DNA of 64,000 bases from Lysobacter silvisoli (GTDB lineage Bacteria > Pseudomonadota > Gammaproteobacteria > Xanthomonadales > Xanthomonadaceae). The stretch lies in the NCBI RefSeq assembly GCF_003382365.1, contig NZ_QTSU01000001.1:248001-312000 (forward strand), written 5' to 3'. Position 1 is the stretch's first letter. Each line of letters begins with the position of its first letter. Both the position numbers and the translations under genes were made by a program. Of this stretch, positions 54,850-63,825 are shown piece by piece. Under the pieces are notes generated by a model, which saw only the letters and a list, made by a program, of their open reading frames with translations, was not told where the DNA came from and made no database searches.

Positions 54850-55713
54850 TCAGGCCTCGGCCTGGGCCAGCCAGTTCACCGGCGCGGCCGCGTCCGCGGT
54901 TTCGCCCAGCGCGCGCGCCAGCAGCGGCAGCACCGCTTCCAGGGTGCGGTCTAGCTGCCAGGGCGGATTGAGCAACAGCAGGCCGCTGCCGTTCATGCGC
55001 AGCGGCGAATCGTCGGCGCGCACCAGCAGTTCGGCGGTCAGCACCGACTTGGCCGGCAGGGTGGCGGCGCGACGGTAGAAGGGCTGCAGCGCGCGGCGGC
55101 GCTTGATCGGGTACCACAGCGCGTAGCAGGCCTGCGGCCAGCGCGACAGCGCCTCGCGCAGCGCGCCCAAGGCGGTGTCGAATTCGTCGAGTTGGGCCTC
55201 GAACGGCGGGTCGATCAGGACCAGCCCGCGGTTGTAGCGCTGCGCGCCGATCTTGGGCGGCAGCAGCGCCTTCATCGCCGTGTAGCCGTCGCGCGCATGC
55301 ACGGCCACGCGCGCATCGCCGGCGAAGTTGTGCTTGAGCTGGGCGGCCTCTTCCGGCTGCAGTTCGCAGGCGGCGATGCGGTCGTCCTCGCGCAGGGCGT
55401 GGGCCAGCAGCCAGGGCGAGCCGGGGTAGGCGGCGGCGCCGTGGGCGACGCGGCAGGCGCGCACCGCGGCCAGATAGCGTGCCACCGCCGGGTGCTTGGG
55501 CGCCTCGGCGATGAGCCGGGCGATGCCGCCCTCGGCTTCGCCGGTGCGCAGGGCGGAGTTGCCGTCCAGCGCATACAGGCCGCGCCCGGCGTGGGTGTCC
55601 AGCGCGAACAGCGGTGCCGGCTTGACCGTGAGGGCGTCGCACAGCGCCAGCAGGGCGACGTGCTTGAGCACATCGGCGTGGTTGCCGGCGTGGAAGGCGT
55701 GGCGGTAATTCAT
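54850..55713 (-). CDS. rlmJ: 23S rRNA (adenine-2030-N6)-methyltransferase RlmJ
   Basis: A 287-residue methyltransferase that makes m6A2030 of 23S rRNA. Diagnostic are the N-terminus MNYRHAFHAGNHADVLKHVA, ALDTHAGRGLYAL, and the catalytic DPPFE motif in GLVLIDPPFEAQLDEF, followed by CYALWYPIKRRRALQPFYR. Length matches the family. The leader just upstream is pyrimidine-rich, similar to that of the HEAAH gene. Confidence 0.96.
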   Translation of the reverse strand: MNYRHAFHAGNHADVLKHVALLALCDALTVKPAPLFALDTHAGRGLYALDGNSALRTGEAEGGIARLIAEAPKHPAVARYLAAVRACRVAHGAAAYPGSPWLLAHALREDDRIAACELQPEEAAQLKHNFAGDARVAVHARDGYTAMKALLPPKIGAQRYNRGLVLIDPPFEAQLDEFDTALGALREALSRWPQACYALWYPIKRRRALQPFYRRAATLPAKSVLTAELLVRADDSPLRMNGSGLLLLNPPWQLDRTLEAVLPLLARALGETADAAAPVNWLAQAEA

Positions 55714-55765
55714 TGAGCAGGGAATAGAGGGTAGGAGCTAGGAAATAGGAGGTGGTGGCGGGGCG
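55714..55765. repeat. AATAGGAG-type short repeats upstream of rlmJ
   Basis: The words AATAGAGGGTAGGAG, CTAGGAAATAGGAG and GGTGG lie directly in front of the rlmJ start codon on the opposite strand. On the coding strand this gives a CTCCTATTTCCTAGCTCC leader. The same kind of leader precedes the HEAAH gene at 8175-8210. Confidence 0.55.
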
Positions 55766-55828
55766 CCATGGAGCCATTATGCTTGTCCGGCCGCCTTCCG
55801 ATTCCTCCTTGCCCACATTCCGGCCTTT

Positions 55829-56509
55829 ATGCCCCGCATCCTGCTGGTCGACGACGAGCCCGCGATCGCCGCCACCGTGCTCTACGCCCTGCGCGCCGAG
55901 GGCTTCGAAGCCGAGCACTGCCTGACCGGCGGCGAGGCCCTGCGCGAGGCCCGGCGCCAGCCCTACGATCTGGCGGTGCTGGACGTGGGCCTGCCTGACA
56001 TCGGCGGTTTCGCCCTGTGCCGCGAGCTGCGCCGCGAGCGCGACCTGCCGGTGATCTTCCTGACCGCGCACGACGCCGAGGCCGAGCGCATCCTGGGCCT
56101 GGAGATCGGCGCCGACGACTACGTGACCAAGCCGTTCTCGCCGCGCGAACTGGTCGCGCGCATACGCGTGGTGCTGCGCCGCGGCGCGCGCGCGCCGGAA
56201 TCGGCCGCCGCCGGCGCGGGCCCGGCCTTCGTCCACGACAGCGAAGGCAAGCGCATCCGCTACCGCGGCCAGGCGCTGGACCTGACCCGTTACGAATACG
56301 GCCTGCTGGCCGCGCTGCTGCAGCGCCCCGGCGCGGTGCTGTCGCGCGCGCAGCTCATGGACCGCGTCTGGGGCGACGCGCTGGACAGCGGCGACCGCAC
56401 CGTCGACACCCACATCAAGACCCTGCGCGCCAAGCTGCGCGAAGTCGACGGGCAGGCCGATCCGATCCGCACCCATCGCGGCCTGGGCTACTCGCTGGAC
56501 GCGGGCTGA
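55829..56509 (+). CDS. creB: Response regulator CreB (OmpR/PhoB type)
   Basis: A 226-residue regulator. The receiver has the acidic pair Asp8-Asp9 and phospho-acceptor Asp52 (YDLAVLDVGLPDIGGFALC), with the switch Thr and Lys in FLTAHD and YVTKPFSP. The C-terminal winged helix contains LTRYEYGLLAALLQRPGAVL and DRTVDTHIKTLRAKLRE. The gene is followed by creC after nine bases. CreB in related bacteria controls beta-lactamase genes and cell-envelope functions (BlrA in Aeromonas). Confidence 0.93.
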   Translation: MPRILLVDDEPAIAATVLYALRAEGFEAEHCLTGGEALREARRQPYDLAVLDVGLPDIGGFALCRELRRERDLPVIFLTAHDAEAERILGLEIGADDYVTKPFSPRELVARIRVVLRRGARAPESAAAGAGPAFVHDSEGKRIRYRGQALDLTRYEYGLLAALLQRPGAVLSRAQLMDRVWGDALDSGDRTVDTHIKTLRAKLREVDGQADPIRTHRGLGYSLDAG

Positions 56510-56518
56510 GCCGGCGGC

Positions 56519-57967
56519 ATGAAGATCGGGCTGCGCATCTTCCTGGGCTATTTCGTGATCGTGGCGCTGGCCGCGCTGCTGCTGACCCGGGTGTTCCTGG
56601 CCGAGGTCAAGCCGGGCGTGCGCCAGGCGATGGAAGACACCTTGGTGGATTCGGCCAACGTGCTGGCCGAGCTCGCCACCGACGATTTCCTGGCCGGGCG
56701 CATCAACGACGGCGCCTTCGCCCGCCGCGTGCGCGAACTGCGCGGGCGCGATTTCGGCGCCGAGATCTGGGGCTTCGGCAAGCGCGCGTCCAACTACCGG
56801 CTGTACATCACCGACGCGCGCGGCACCGTGGTGTTCGACAGCGACGGCAAGGATCTGGGCCGCGACTACTCGCGCTGGAACGACGTCTACCTGACCTTGC
56901 GCGGCCGCTACGGCGCGCGCTCGACGCTGGAAGACGCGAACGACCCCAGTTCCAGCGTGATGCACGTGGCCGCGCCGATCCGCGACGGCACGGGCCGCAT
57001 CGTCGGCTCGCTGACCGTGGCCAAGCCCAATCGCACCATCGCGCCCTTCATCGAGCGCAGCCAGCGCGTGGTGCTGCGTTGGGGCGGCGTGCTGATGGGC
57101 GCGGCGCTGCTGATCGGCCTGATCGCGGCCTGGTGGCTGTCGCGCCAGCTCGGCCGCCTGCGCCGCTACGCGCACGCCGTCACCGCCGGCCGCCGCGCCG
57201 AACTGCCCGAGGCCGCCGGCGAGTTCGGCGAACTCGGCCGCGCGCTGGAAACCATGCGCACGCGGCTGGAAGGCAAGCAGTACGTGGAGCACTACGTGCA
57301 CACCCTGACCCACGAGATGAAGAGCCCGCTGGCGGCGATCCGCGGCAGCGCCGAGCTGCTGGAAACCCGCCCCGGCGAAACGCCGATGGCCGAGGAGGAC
57401 CGCGCGCGCTTCGCCGCCAGCATCCGCCGCCAGAGCGAGCGCCTGGCGCAGATGATCGACAAGCTGCTGGCGCTGGCCGCGGTGGAGCATCGCCAGCGCC
57501 TGGACAAACCCGAGCGCGTGGATCTGGCCGAGCTCGCGCGCGAAGCCGCCGAGCAGTGCGCGCCGCGCCTGGCCCAGGGCGGACTGAGCCTGGACCTGGC
57601 GCTGGCCAGCGACCTGCCGACGCTGGACGGCGACCCCTTCCTGCTGCGCCAGGCGCTGGTCAACCTGATCGACAACGCCGCCGATTTCTCGCCCGCGCAC
57701 GGCCGCATCGAACTGCGCCTGTACCGCGACGGCGAAGCCCAGCGCGTGGACGTGTCCGACCGCGGCACCGGCGTGCCCGACTACGCGCTGCCGCGCGTGT
57801 TCGAGCGCTTCTATTCGCTGTCGCGCCCGGCCGGCGGCAGCCGCAGCAGCGGCCTGGGCCTGTGCTTCGTGGCGGAGGTCGCGGCCCTGCACGGCGGCCA
57901 TGCCGACCTGAGCAACCGCGAAGGCGGCGGCGCCGTCGCCAGCCTGATCCTGGCGCGCGGGTTCTGA
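56519..57967 (+). CDS. creC: Sensor histidine kinase CreC
   Basis: A 482-residue membrane kinase. Two membrane segments (about residues 7-27 and 185-205) flank a periplasmic sensor domain containing LYITDARGTVVFDSDGKDLG and RDYSRWNDVYLTLRG, the sequence typical of CreC. A HAMP region (206-250) precedes the HisKA domain with His265 in TLTHEMKSPLAAIRGSAELL. The catalytic ATPase domain shows LVNLIDNAADFSPAHG and SDRGTGVPDYALPRVFERF, with SSGLGLCFV. Partner of CreB directly upstream. Confidence 0.95.
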   Translation: MKIGLRIFLGYFVIVALAALLLTRVFLAEVKPGVRQAMEDTLVDSANVLAELATDDFLAGRINDGAFARRVRELRGRDFGAEIWGFGKRASNYRLYITDARGTVVFDSDGKDLGRDYSRWNDVYLTLRGRYGARSTLEDANDPSSSVMHVAAPIRDGTGRIVGSLTVAKPNRTIAPFIERSQRVVLRWGGVLMGAALLIGLIAAWWLSRQLGRLRRYAHAVTAGRRAELPEAAGEFGELGRALETMRTRLEGKQYVEHYVHTLTHEMKSPLAAIRGSAELLETRPGETPMAEEDRARFAASIRRQSERLAQMIDKLLALAAVEHRQRLDKPERVDLAELAREAAEQCAPRLAQGGLSLDLALASDLPTLDGDPFLLRQALVNLIDNAADFSPAHGRIELRLYRDGEAQRVDVSDRGTGVPDYALPRVFERFYSLSRPAGGSRSSGLGLCFVAEVAALHGGHADLSNREGGGAVASLILARGF

Positions 57968-58005
57968 CCGGCGGAGCTTTCGGCGCGATCAAATCGGTTC
58001 CTATC

Positions 58006-58112
58006 CGTCATTCCGGCGAAAGCCGGAACCCATTTTGCCGTTGCTTTGGACGCCGGTTCGTCGCAATCGCGGAGAGAAATCAAGATGGGTTCCGGCTTTC
58101 GCCGGAATGACG
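58006..58112. repeat. Inverted pair of CGTCATTCCGGC-type repeats between creC and creD
   Basis: CGTCATTCCGGCGAAAGCCG with GAACCCATTTTG and its inverse GGGTTCCGGCTTTCGCCG with GAATGACG. Arms are about 30 bases, separated by about 45. The element is the same family as at 35228-35317, and the loop bases GAAA/TTTC differ from GTAA/TTAC there. Confidence 0.9.
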
Positions 58113-58230
58113 GTGTAGAGAAGAGGTGCAAAGGGACATACCTTTCCACTTCACCGACGCTTCACCCTTCCTCCATCCTCCCCACGCAGCCTCCGCCCAA
58201 GCTTTCCCCAACTCACGACGGGAGAGCGAC

Positions 58231-59604
58231 ATGCGACTGTGGTTGAAAATCATCCTGGTGCTGGGCATGACCCTGGCCATCCTGGTGCCGCTGCTGATGA
58301 TCCGCGGCGTCATCGACGACCGCCAAGCCCACCGGCAGCAGGCGGTGGCGTCGATCGCGTCCAGCTATGCCGGCGCGCAGTCGTTCTCCGGCCCGGTGCT
58401 GGTGGTGCCCTATACCGACACCGTCACCACGCAGGAAAAGGACGCGCAGGGCCGCGTCGAGACCAAGATCAGCGAGGAGCCCGGCCAGTGGGTCTACTTC
58501 CCGCAGAGCCTGGACGTGCGCGGCCCGCTCAAGCCCAGCACGCGCCGCCTGGGCCTGCACGAAGTGCGGGTGTACGAATGGCAGGGCACGGCGCAGGCCG
58601 ATTTCCGCGTCGAGATCCCGAACGAAGCCCTGGCCGCGGGTCGTAGCCGCGCGATCGGTCAGCCCTGGCTGAGCTACGGCTTCGCCGACGTGCGCGGCCT
58701 GCTGTCCACGCCGACCCTGCGCATCGACGGCGCGGCGGTGGCGGTGGAGGAGGGCATGGGCAGCCGCAGCGGCGGCGGCGTGCATGCGCGGCTGGCCGCG
58801 CCCGTCGCCGGCCAGGCGTTGAGCCTGAAGACGCGCCTGGACTTCAGCTTGGGCGGCACCGAATCGCTGGCGCTGGTGCCGCTGGGCAAGAGTAACCGCT
58901 TCGCCCTGCAATCGAGCTGGCCGCACCCGCGCTTCGGCGGCAGCTTCCTGCCGCGCACCCGCGATATCGGCGCCCAGGGCTTCAACGCGCAGTGGGATGT
59001 GTCCTCGCTGGCGACCAGCGCGCAGCGTCAGTTCCGCGAAGGCAAGTCGGTGGTCGAGGCGCCCGAAGGCGCAGCCTTCATCGACGCCGCCGCGATGCCG
59101 GCCGCCGGCATCGACGCGGTCTCGGTGGCCCTGGTCGATCCGGTCAACGTCTACAGCCAGGCCGACCGCGCCAGCAAGTACGGCCTGCTGTTCGTGCTGC
59201 TGACCTTCGTCGGCTTCTTCATCTTCGAACTGATCAAGCAGCTGCCGATCCACCCGATCCAGTACGGCCTGGTCGGCCTGGCGCTGGCGATCTTCTTCCT
59301 GCTGCTGGTCAGCCTGAGCGAGCACATCGCTTTCGTCTGGGCCTACCTGATCGCCAGTCTGGCCTGCATCGGCCTGCTCGGCTTCTACCTCAGCGCGGTG
59401 TTGCGTAGCGTCGGCCGCGGCCTGGGCTTCGCCGCCATGCTCGCCACCCTGTACGCGGCGCTGTACGGGCTGCTGGTGTCGGAAGACAACGCCCTGGTGC
59501 TGGGCGCCGGCCTGCTGTTCCTGATCCTGGCGGCGGTGATGGTCATCACCCGCAAGGTCGACTGGTATCAACTGGCCAGTGCGCGTCCGCAAGCGCGCGC
59601 CTGA
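58231..59604 (+). CDS. creD: Inner membrane protein CreD
   Basis: A 457-residue protein with one N-terminal membrane segment, a large periplasmic domain (about 35-320), and five or six C-terminal membrane segments (ASKYGLLFVLLTFVGFFIFE and HPIQYGLVGLALAIFFLLLV). Conserved CreD phrases are SGPVLVVPYTD and RFGGSFLPRTRDI. It is the main target gene of CreBC and contributes to envelope integrity. The start at 58231 has GGGAGAG at good distance. A repeat element stands between creC and creD, so their co-transcription is uncertain. Confidence 0.95.
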   Translation: MRLWLKIILVLGMTLAILVPLLMIRGVIDDRQAHRQQAVASIASSYAGAQSFSGPVLVVPYTDTVTTQEKDAQGRVETKISEEPGQWVYFPQSLDVRGPLKPSTRRLGLHEVRVYEWQGTAQADFRVEIPNEALAAGRSRAIGQPWLSYGFADVRGLLSTPTLRIDGAAVAVEEGMGSRSGGGVHARLAAPVAGQALSLKTRLDFSLGGTESLALVPLGKSNRFALQSSWPHPRFGGSFLPRTRDIGAQGFNAQWDVSSLATSAQRQFREGKSVVEAPEGAAFIDAAAMPAAGIDAVSVALVDPVNVYSQADRASKYGLLFVLLTFVGFFIFELIKQLPIHPIQYGLVGLALAIFFLLLVSLSEHIAFVWAYLIASLACIGLLGFYLSAVLRSVGRGLGFAAMLATLYAALYGLLVSEDNALVLGAGLLFLILAAVMVITRKVDWYQLASARPQARA

Positions 59605-59615
59605 GCCTGCCCCAC

Positions 59616-59647
59616 GCCGCCGCGGTTGCGACCGCGGCGGTTTTTTT
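59616..59647 (+). terminator. Intrinsic terminator after creD
   Basis: GCCGCCGCGGT and ACCGCGGCGGT-type arms with a short loop, followed by seven T residues. Confidence 0.92.
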
Positions 59648-59717
59648 GTGCGCCGCCGATCGGCGCGGCGGCACGCTTCGTCCGAGCGCCGCACCTGCCG
59701 CGCCGGGCTGGCCTAAG

Positions 59718-60335
59718 ATGACGCTCATGAACGCCTCCGCGATCGAAGTCCGCTGCTACTCGGGCGCCGCCATCGCGCCCTACCTGGACGACCTGGCGCG
59801 CCTGCGCATCGAGGTCTTCCGCGACTGGCCCTATCTCTACGACGGCGACGCCGCGTACGAGGCGCAGTACCTGGCCACGTATCTGCGCTCCTGGCGCAGC
59901 GTGGCGGTGCTGGCCTTCGACGGCGCGCAGGTGGTCGGCGCCTCCACCGGGCTGCCGCTGGCCGACGAGTCCGATGCCTTTCTGGCGCCGTTCGCCGACA
60001 GCGGCCTGGATCCGGAGCGGGTGTTCTACTGCGGCGAGTCGGTGCTGCTGCCGGCCTACCGCGGCCGTGGCCTGGGCCACCGCTTCTTCGACGAACGCCA
60101 TGCGCATGCGCGCGCGCTGCAGGGCTATCACTGGACCGCGTTCTGTGCGGTCGAGCGGGACGCCAAGGATCCGCGGCGGCCGCCGTTCCAGCGTTCCAAC
60201 GAGGACTTCTGGCGCAAGCGCGGCTATCAGCCGCGGCCGGAGCTGCGCGCCAGCCTGCCCTGGCGCGAAGTCGGGCGCGGCGAGGCCGAACACACGCTGG
60301 GCTTCTGGCTGCGTCCGCTGGAGCGGCAGCGATGA
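59718..60335 (+). CDS. GNAT-family acetyltransferase coupled to a nitrilase-like gene
   Basis: A 205-residue acetyltransferase. Visible are RIEVFRDWPYLYDGDAAYEA in the N-terminal helix, the acetyl-CoA loop in LLPAYRGRGLGHRFFDERHA, and FQRSNEDFWRKRGYQPRPEL with the C-terminal strand. Related proteins occur fused to carbon-nitrogen hydrolases in other bacteria; here the two are separate but overlap by ATGA. The start may also be ATG 59727. This pairing suggests action on one substrate or pathway. Confidence 0.82.
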   Translation: MTLMNASAIEVRCYSGAAIAPYLDDLARLRIEVFRDWPYLYDGDAAYEAQYLATYLRSWRSVAVLAFDGAQVVGASTGLPLADESDAFLAPFADSGLDPERVFYCGESVLLPAYRGRGLGHRFFDERHAHARALQGYHWTAFCAVERDAKDPRRPPFQRSNEDFWRKRGYQPRPELRASLPWREVGRGEAEHTLGFWLRPLERQR

Positions 60336-61228
60336 AGGTGGCGGTGGCCAAATACACCATCGACGCGCCGCGCAGCTACGCCGAGTTCGCCGACAAGCAG
60401 GCGCGCTGGCTGGGCGAGGCGCGCGCCGCCGGCGCGGAGCTGGCGGTGCTGCCGGAGTACTTGGCGCTGGAGCTGGGCGCGACCTTCGGCGCGGCCACCC
60501 AGGGCGACCTGCACGCCTCGCTGATCGCGATCCAGCAGTACCATGGCGCCTGGCTGGAACTGTACGGCCTGCTCGCGCGCGAGCTGCGCATGCACGTGGT
60601 CGCCGGCAGTTTCCTGATCGCCGCCGGCAACGGCCGCTACCGCAACCGCAGCTATGCCTTCGCGCCCGACGGCGGGGTGCTGTGGCAGGACAAGCTGCAG
60701 CTGACCGGCTTCGAAAAGCGCGCCGCGGTGATCGAGCCCGGCGACGCGCTGCGGGTGTTCGCGTTGGGCGCGGTGCGCGCGGGCATCGCGATCTGTTACG
60801 ACCTAGAGTTTCCGCTGCCGGTGCGCGCGCAATGCGAGGCCGGCGCGCGCCTGCTGGTCGCCCCCAGCTGCACCGACACCGAAGCCGGCGCGACCCGCGT
60901 GCGCGTGGGCGGGCTGGCGCGCGCGTTGGAGAACCGCTGTTTCGTCGCCCAGGCCGTGACCGCCGGCGACGCGGCCTGGAGCCCGGCCTTGGACACCAAC
61001 ACCGGCGAAGCGGCGATCTACGCGCCCATGGACGTGGGCCTGCCCGCCGATGGCGTGCTGGCGCAGACGCGCGGCAGGCAGCGTTGGGCGGTGGCGGATC
61101 TGAACTTCGCCGCGTTGGACGCGAGTCGCGAACAGGCGCAGGTAGCTAACGACCGCGATTGGGCCGGGCAGGGGGCGCCTGCCATCCGGCGCGCTGCGTT
61201 GACGGAGTGGAGCGCGGATCTGCCGTGA
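60332..61228 (+). CDS. Carbon-nitrogen hydrolase (nitrilase superfamily)
   Basis: A 298-residue amidase of the nitrilase superfamily. The catalytic triad is Glu42 (LAVLPEYLALE), Lys121 (LWQDKLQLTGFEK), and Cys155 (GIAICYDLEFPLP). These positions and the length fit the group. The start ATG overlaps the stop of the preceding GNAT gene. Substrates in the family are amides, nitriles or carbamoyl compounds; the GNAT/CN-hydrolase set has no assigned reaction that I can state. Confidence 0.9.
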   Translation: MKVAVAKYTIDAPRSYAEFADKQARWLGEARAAGAELAVLPEYLALELGATFGAATQGDLHASLIAIQQYHGAWLELYGLLARELRMHVVAGSFLIAAGNGRYRNRSYAFAPDGGVLWQDKLQLTGFEKRAAVIEPGDALRVFALGAVRAGIAICYDLEFPLPVRAQCEAGARLLVAPSCTDTEAGATRVRVGGLARALENRCFVAQAVTAGDAAWSPALDTNTGEAAIYAPMDVGLPADGVLAQTRGRQRWAVADLNFAALDASREQAQVANDRDWAGQGAPAIRRAALTEWSADLP

Positions 61229-61257
61229 ATTGCAGCGCGAGCTCGTGGCTCTGCGTG

Positions 61258-61891
61258 CCCTCACCCCAACCCGCACCCCGGCCCGCCCGCATAGCGGTCG
61301 GGCGTTCAGTGCAGCGCGAGCCAATGGCTCGCAAGCGCTGCCCTTCACCCCGCAAGCGGGAGAGGGGCTAAAGCAGCAAGTAACATCGAATGCATCCCCT
61401 CTCCCGCTTGCGGGAGAGGGTTAGGGTGAGGGGGTGAGCGCAAAGCGCGAATGCTCTTGATCTTCGCTCGGGCACCGAACTCGCAGCCCCAACAGCAGAC
61501 CCGGAGGGCGGCGCACAGGAGGTGCGCCGTTTTTCGCTGGCACAGGGATGTGCCATCGAAAAATCCCCGCGCACGCTCCGCTCTCGCAGGGGAAGCTCTG
61601 GCGAAGCGCTTTTCTTTGGTCACTTTCTTTTGACGCTTATCAAAAGAAAGTGACCCGGCCGCTTGCGGACGGAAGCTGTTGCTGTTGCTTAAACCAGCAC
61701 ACCCAAACACCTGCGCGAGCTCGGAGCTGATCGCGGCTCACGCCGCTCCTACAGAAAGCAGATCACACGCGGACCGAGGCCCTCGCAGTAGTTGCGGATT
61801 CGCGGTCGCAGCTTGCGCAGCTCCTACAGAGGTGGGCGCGGCGTTCGTCGTAGTTGCGAGTTCGCGGTCGCGGCTCACGCCGCTCCTACCC
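61258..61891 (+). repeat. Composite hairpin repeat cassette, copy F
   Basis: Plus-strand copy. The first hairpin is disturbed by an insertion of about 80 bases, so only its right half (CCCGCAAGCGGGAG) remains near 61350. The second hairpin is intact. Then follow the GGCGCAC hairpin (61509-61528), the TGGCACA hairpin (61538-61555, as in A and C), the AT-rich palindrome with a perfect GGTCAC/GTGACC base (61618-61655), the CTGTTGCTGTTGC block, a CACCCAAACAC segment as in copy C, and three REP units (about 61733-61755, 61795-61830 and 61865-61891). Confidence 0.88.
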
Positions 61892-61912
61892 CAGAGCGTG
61901 GAGCTTGGAGCC

Positions 61913-62464
61913 TCAAGAGAACAGCGACACCCCAGGCACCAGCCACAACGACAGTCCCGCCAAGCCGCTGCCGATCGCCGTCGCCGCCAGCACGTCGCTG
62001 GGGTAGTGCAGGCCCAGCACCACGCGCGAAGCCGCCACGCTGGCGGTGAACGGCACCAGCAGCCAGGCCAGCGCCGGGTAGTGCGCCATCGCCACCAGAC
62101 TGAAAGCCACCGCATGCAGCGTGTGCCCCGAGGGAAAGCTGAACTCGTCCAGCGGCGCGACCCAGGCGTGGATGCGCGCGTCCGAGGCGAACGGCCGCGG
62201 GCGCCGGGTCCAGCGCTTGAGCAGCTTGTACAGCGTCAGCGCGATCACCCCGGTCGCGGCCAGATGCGCCGAGGCCATCAGCCCGTCGTAACCGTCGGCG
62301 ACGATCAGCGCGGCCATCAGCACATACCAGAACACCCCGTCGCCGAGGCGGCTGATCGCGGCGAAGTAGACGCGCGAGCCGCTGCGTTCGCAGACCCGGT
62401 TCGCGCGCAGGCACCAGCCCGAGTCGTTGGCGTTGAGGCGCTTGCGCAAAGTGGCGCGGTTCAT
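61913..62464 (-). CDS. PAP2-family membrane phosphatase
   Basis: A 183-residue membrane protein with about five membrane segments. The three phosphatase motifs are intact: KRWTRRPRPF (motif 1), SFPSGHTLHAV (motif 2), and SRVVLGLHYPSDVLA (motif 3). Such enzymes hydrolyse lipid phosphates such as undecaprenyl pyrophosphate or phosphatidic acid. The start overlaps the stop of the glycosyltransferase gene as ATGA, suggesting a lipid/glycan pathway. Confidence 0.93.
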   Translation of the reverse strand: MNRATLRKRLNANDSGWCLRANRVCERSGSRVYFAAISRLGDGVFWYVLMAALIVADGYDGLMASAHLAATGVIALTLYKLLKRWTRRPRPFASDARIHAWVAPLDEFSFPSGHTLHAVAFSLVAMAHYPALAWLLVPFTASVAASRVVLGLHYPSDVLAATAIGSGLAGLSLWLVPGVSLFS

Positions 62465-63633
62465 ACGACCTCCCGTTCGTCTTGCGGGGACACTGCCCGG
62501 CCCTGCCGGCGCGGCGCGGTTTCGGCCAGGCCGTGCAGCAGGGCATCGAAGTCGGCCGCGACCTGTTCGGGGCGCAGCCCGGCGACCGCGGTGCGGCCGG
62601 CCACCGACATGGCCGCGCGCAGCGCGTCGTCGCCGGCGATGCGTTGGGCTGCGGCCACGAAGGCCCGATCGTCGCCGTCGGCCACCGCCGCGCCGTGCAC
62701 GCCGTCGCGCAGATACTCGTGCGCGGCGCCGTAGTCGAAGGCCACCGTGGCCACGCCGCTGGCCATGGCTTCCAGGGTCACGTTGCCGAAGGTCTCGCTG
62801 CGGCTGGGGAACAGGAACAGGTCGCCGCTGGCGAAATGCGCGGCCAGCTCGGCACCGCGGCGCAGGCCGCAGAACACGAAGTCGGGGTGCTCGCGCTGCA
62901 GCTTCTCGCGCGCCGGACCGTCGCCGACCCAGACGAAGCGCGCCTGCGGGCGCTGCTGCTGCAAGGCGCGGAACGCGCGCACCGCCAGGTCCAGATTCTT
63001 TTCCGGCGCGATCCGGCCGACGTAGATCGCCGCCAGCTCATGCTCGCCCACGCTCCATTGCGCACGCAGCGCCTGGCTGCGGTGGCGGGGATCGAACAGC
63101 GCGGTGTCGACCGCGCGCGGCAATCGCACCACATCCTGGAAACCTTGCGCGCGCAGGAACTCGGCCAGCTCGCGCGTGGGCACCAGGGTGGCGTCGGCGC
63201 CGTTGTGGAAGCGGCGCATCCAGCGCAGCGCGGTGCCGACCAGGAACGGCGCGCCGTAGTCGCGCATGTATTCGTCGAAGCGGGTGTGGAAGCCGGTCGC
63301 GGCCGGTATGCCCAGCGCGCGCGCCGCGCGCAGCGCCGACCAGCCCAGCGGGCCTTCGGTGGCGACGTAGATCGCATCGGGCCGGCGCTGCGTCCAGGCC
63401 CGGCGCAGGCGGCCGGTCGCGGGCAGGCCCAGGCGCAGGCCGGGGTAGCGCGGCAGCGGCGCGCCGCGCACCAGCAATTCGTGCCCGGCGCTGTCGCGCT
63501 CGTGCGGCTGGCGCGGCCGCACCAGCGAGACCTCGTGTCCACGCGCGCGCAGACCCTGCTCCAGCCCCTGCACGGTCAGGGCCACGCCGTTGATTTCCGG
63601 CGGGTAGGTCTCGGTGACGATCGCGTAGCGCAT
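62461..63633 (-). CDS. GT4-family glycosyltransferase (glycosyl-lipid type)
   Basis: A 390-residue GT-B enzyme. The N-terminal domain starts with MRYAIVTETYPPEINGVALT, as in plant/bacterial sulfoquinovosyl- and mannosyl-type transferases (SqdX/MgtA). The C-terminal domain contains LAAIYVGRIAPEKNLDLAVR and LFLFPSRSETFGNVTLEAMA with the EX7E motif region. It probably transfers a hexose to a diacylglycerol or similar lipid. The PAP2 gene overlaps by four bases, which could make the diacylglycerol acceptor. The substrate is inferred only from this context. Confidence 0.9.
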   Translation of the reverse strand: MRYAIVTETYPPEINGVALTVQGLEQGLRARGHEVSLVRPRQPHERDSAGHELLVRGAPLPRYPGLRLGLPATGRLRRAWTQRRPDAIYVATEGPLGWSALRAARALGIPAATGFHTRFDEYMRDYGAPFLVGTALRWMRRFHNGADATLVPTRELAEFLRAQGFQDVVRLPRAVDTALFDPRHRSQALRAQWSVGEHELAAIYVGRIAPEKNLDLAVRAFRALQQQRPQARFVWVGDGPAREKLQREHPDFVFCGLRRGAELAAHFASGDLFLFPSRSETFGNVTLEAMASGVATVAFDYGAAHEYLRDGVHGAAVADGDDRAFVAAAQRIAGDDALRAAMSVAGRTAVAGLRPEQVAADFDALLHGLAETAPRRQGRAVSPQDEREVV

Positions 63634-63779
63634 GCGCGGCTCCGGGTTTGCGCAAGCCTGGGCGGCGGCGGTTAAGCGGCCATGTCACTGCCGTGACCGC
63701 GGCATGACGCACGATCGCCGGCTTGCGACGAAAGCCCGTATAGGCCGACGGACACGGTTGACGGTGCGGGCCGCCTTTG

Positions 63780-63812
63780 CTGTACTAGTTAAAACAGTAC
63801 AGTTGGTACAGC
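63780..63812. promoter_or_regulatory. Candidate operator upstream of the GntR gene
   Basis: CTGTACTAGTT is followed by ACAGTACAG and GGTACAGC: one CTGTAC and two GTACAG words within 33 bases. The first 11 bases are identical to 26787-26797. The segment ends 13 bases before the GntR start codon, fitting autoregulation. Confidence 0.65.
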
Positions 63813-63825
63813 CAGGAGCACGCCA

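Noticed and set aside
61451-61730. Short frames in the cassettes encoding phrases such as FDAYQKKVTRPLADGSC
   Set aside because: They recur in every copy only because the DNA hairpins recur; they have no conserved start, ribosome site or length.
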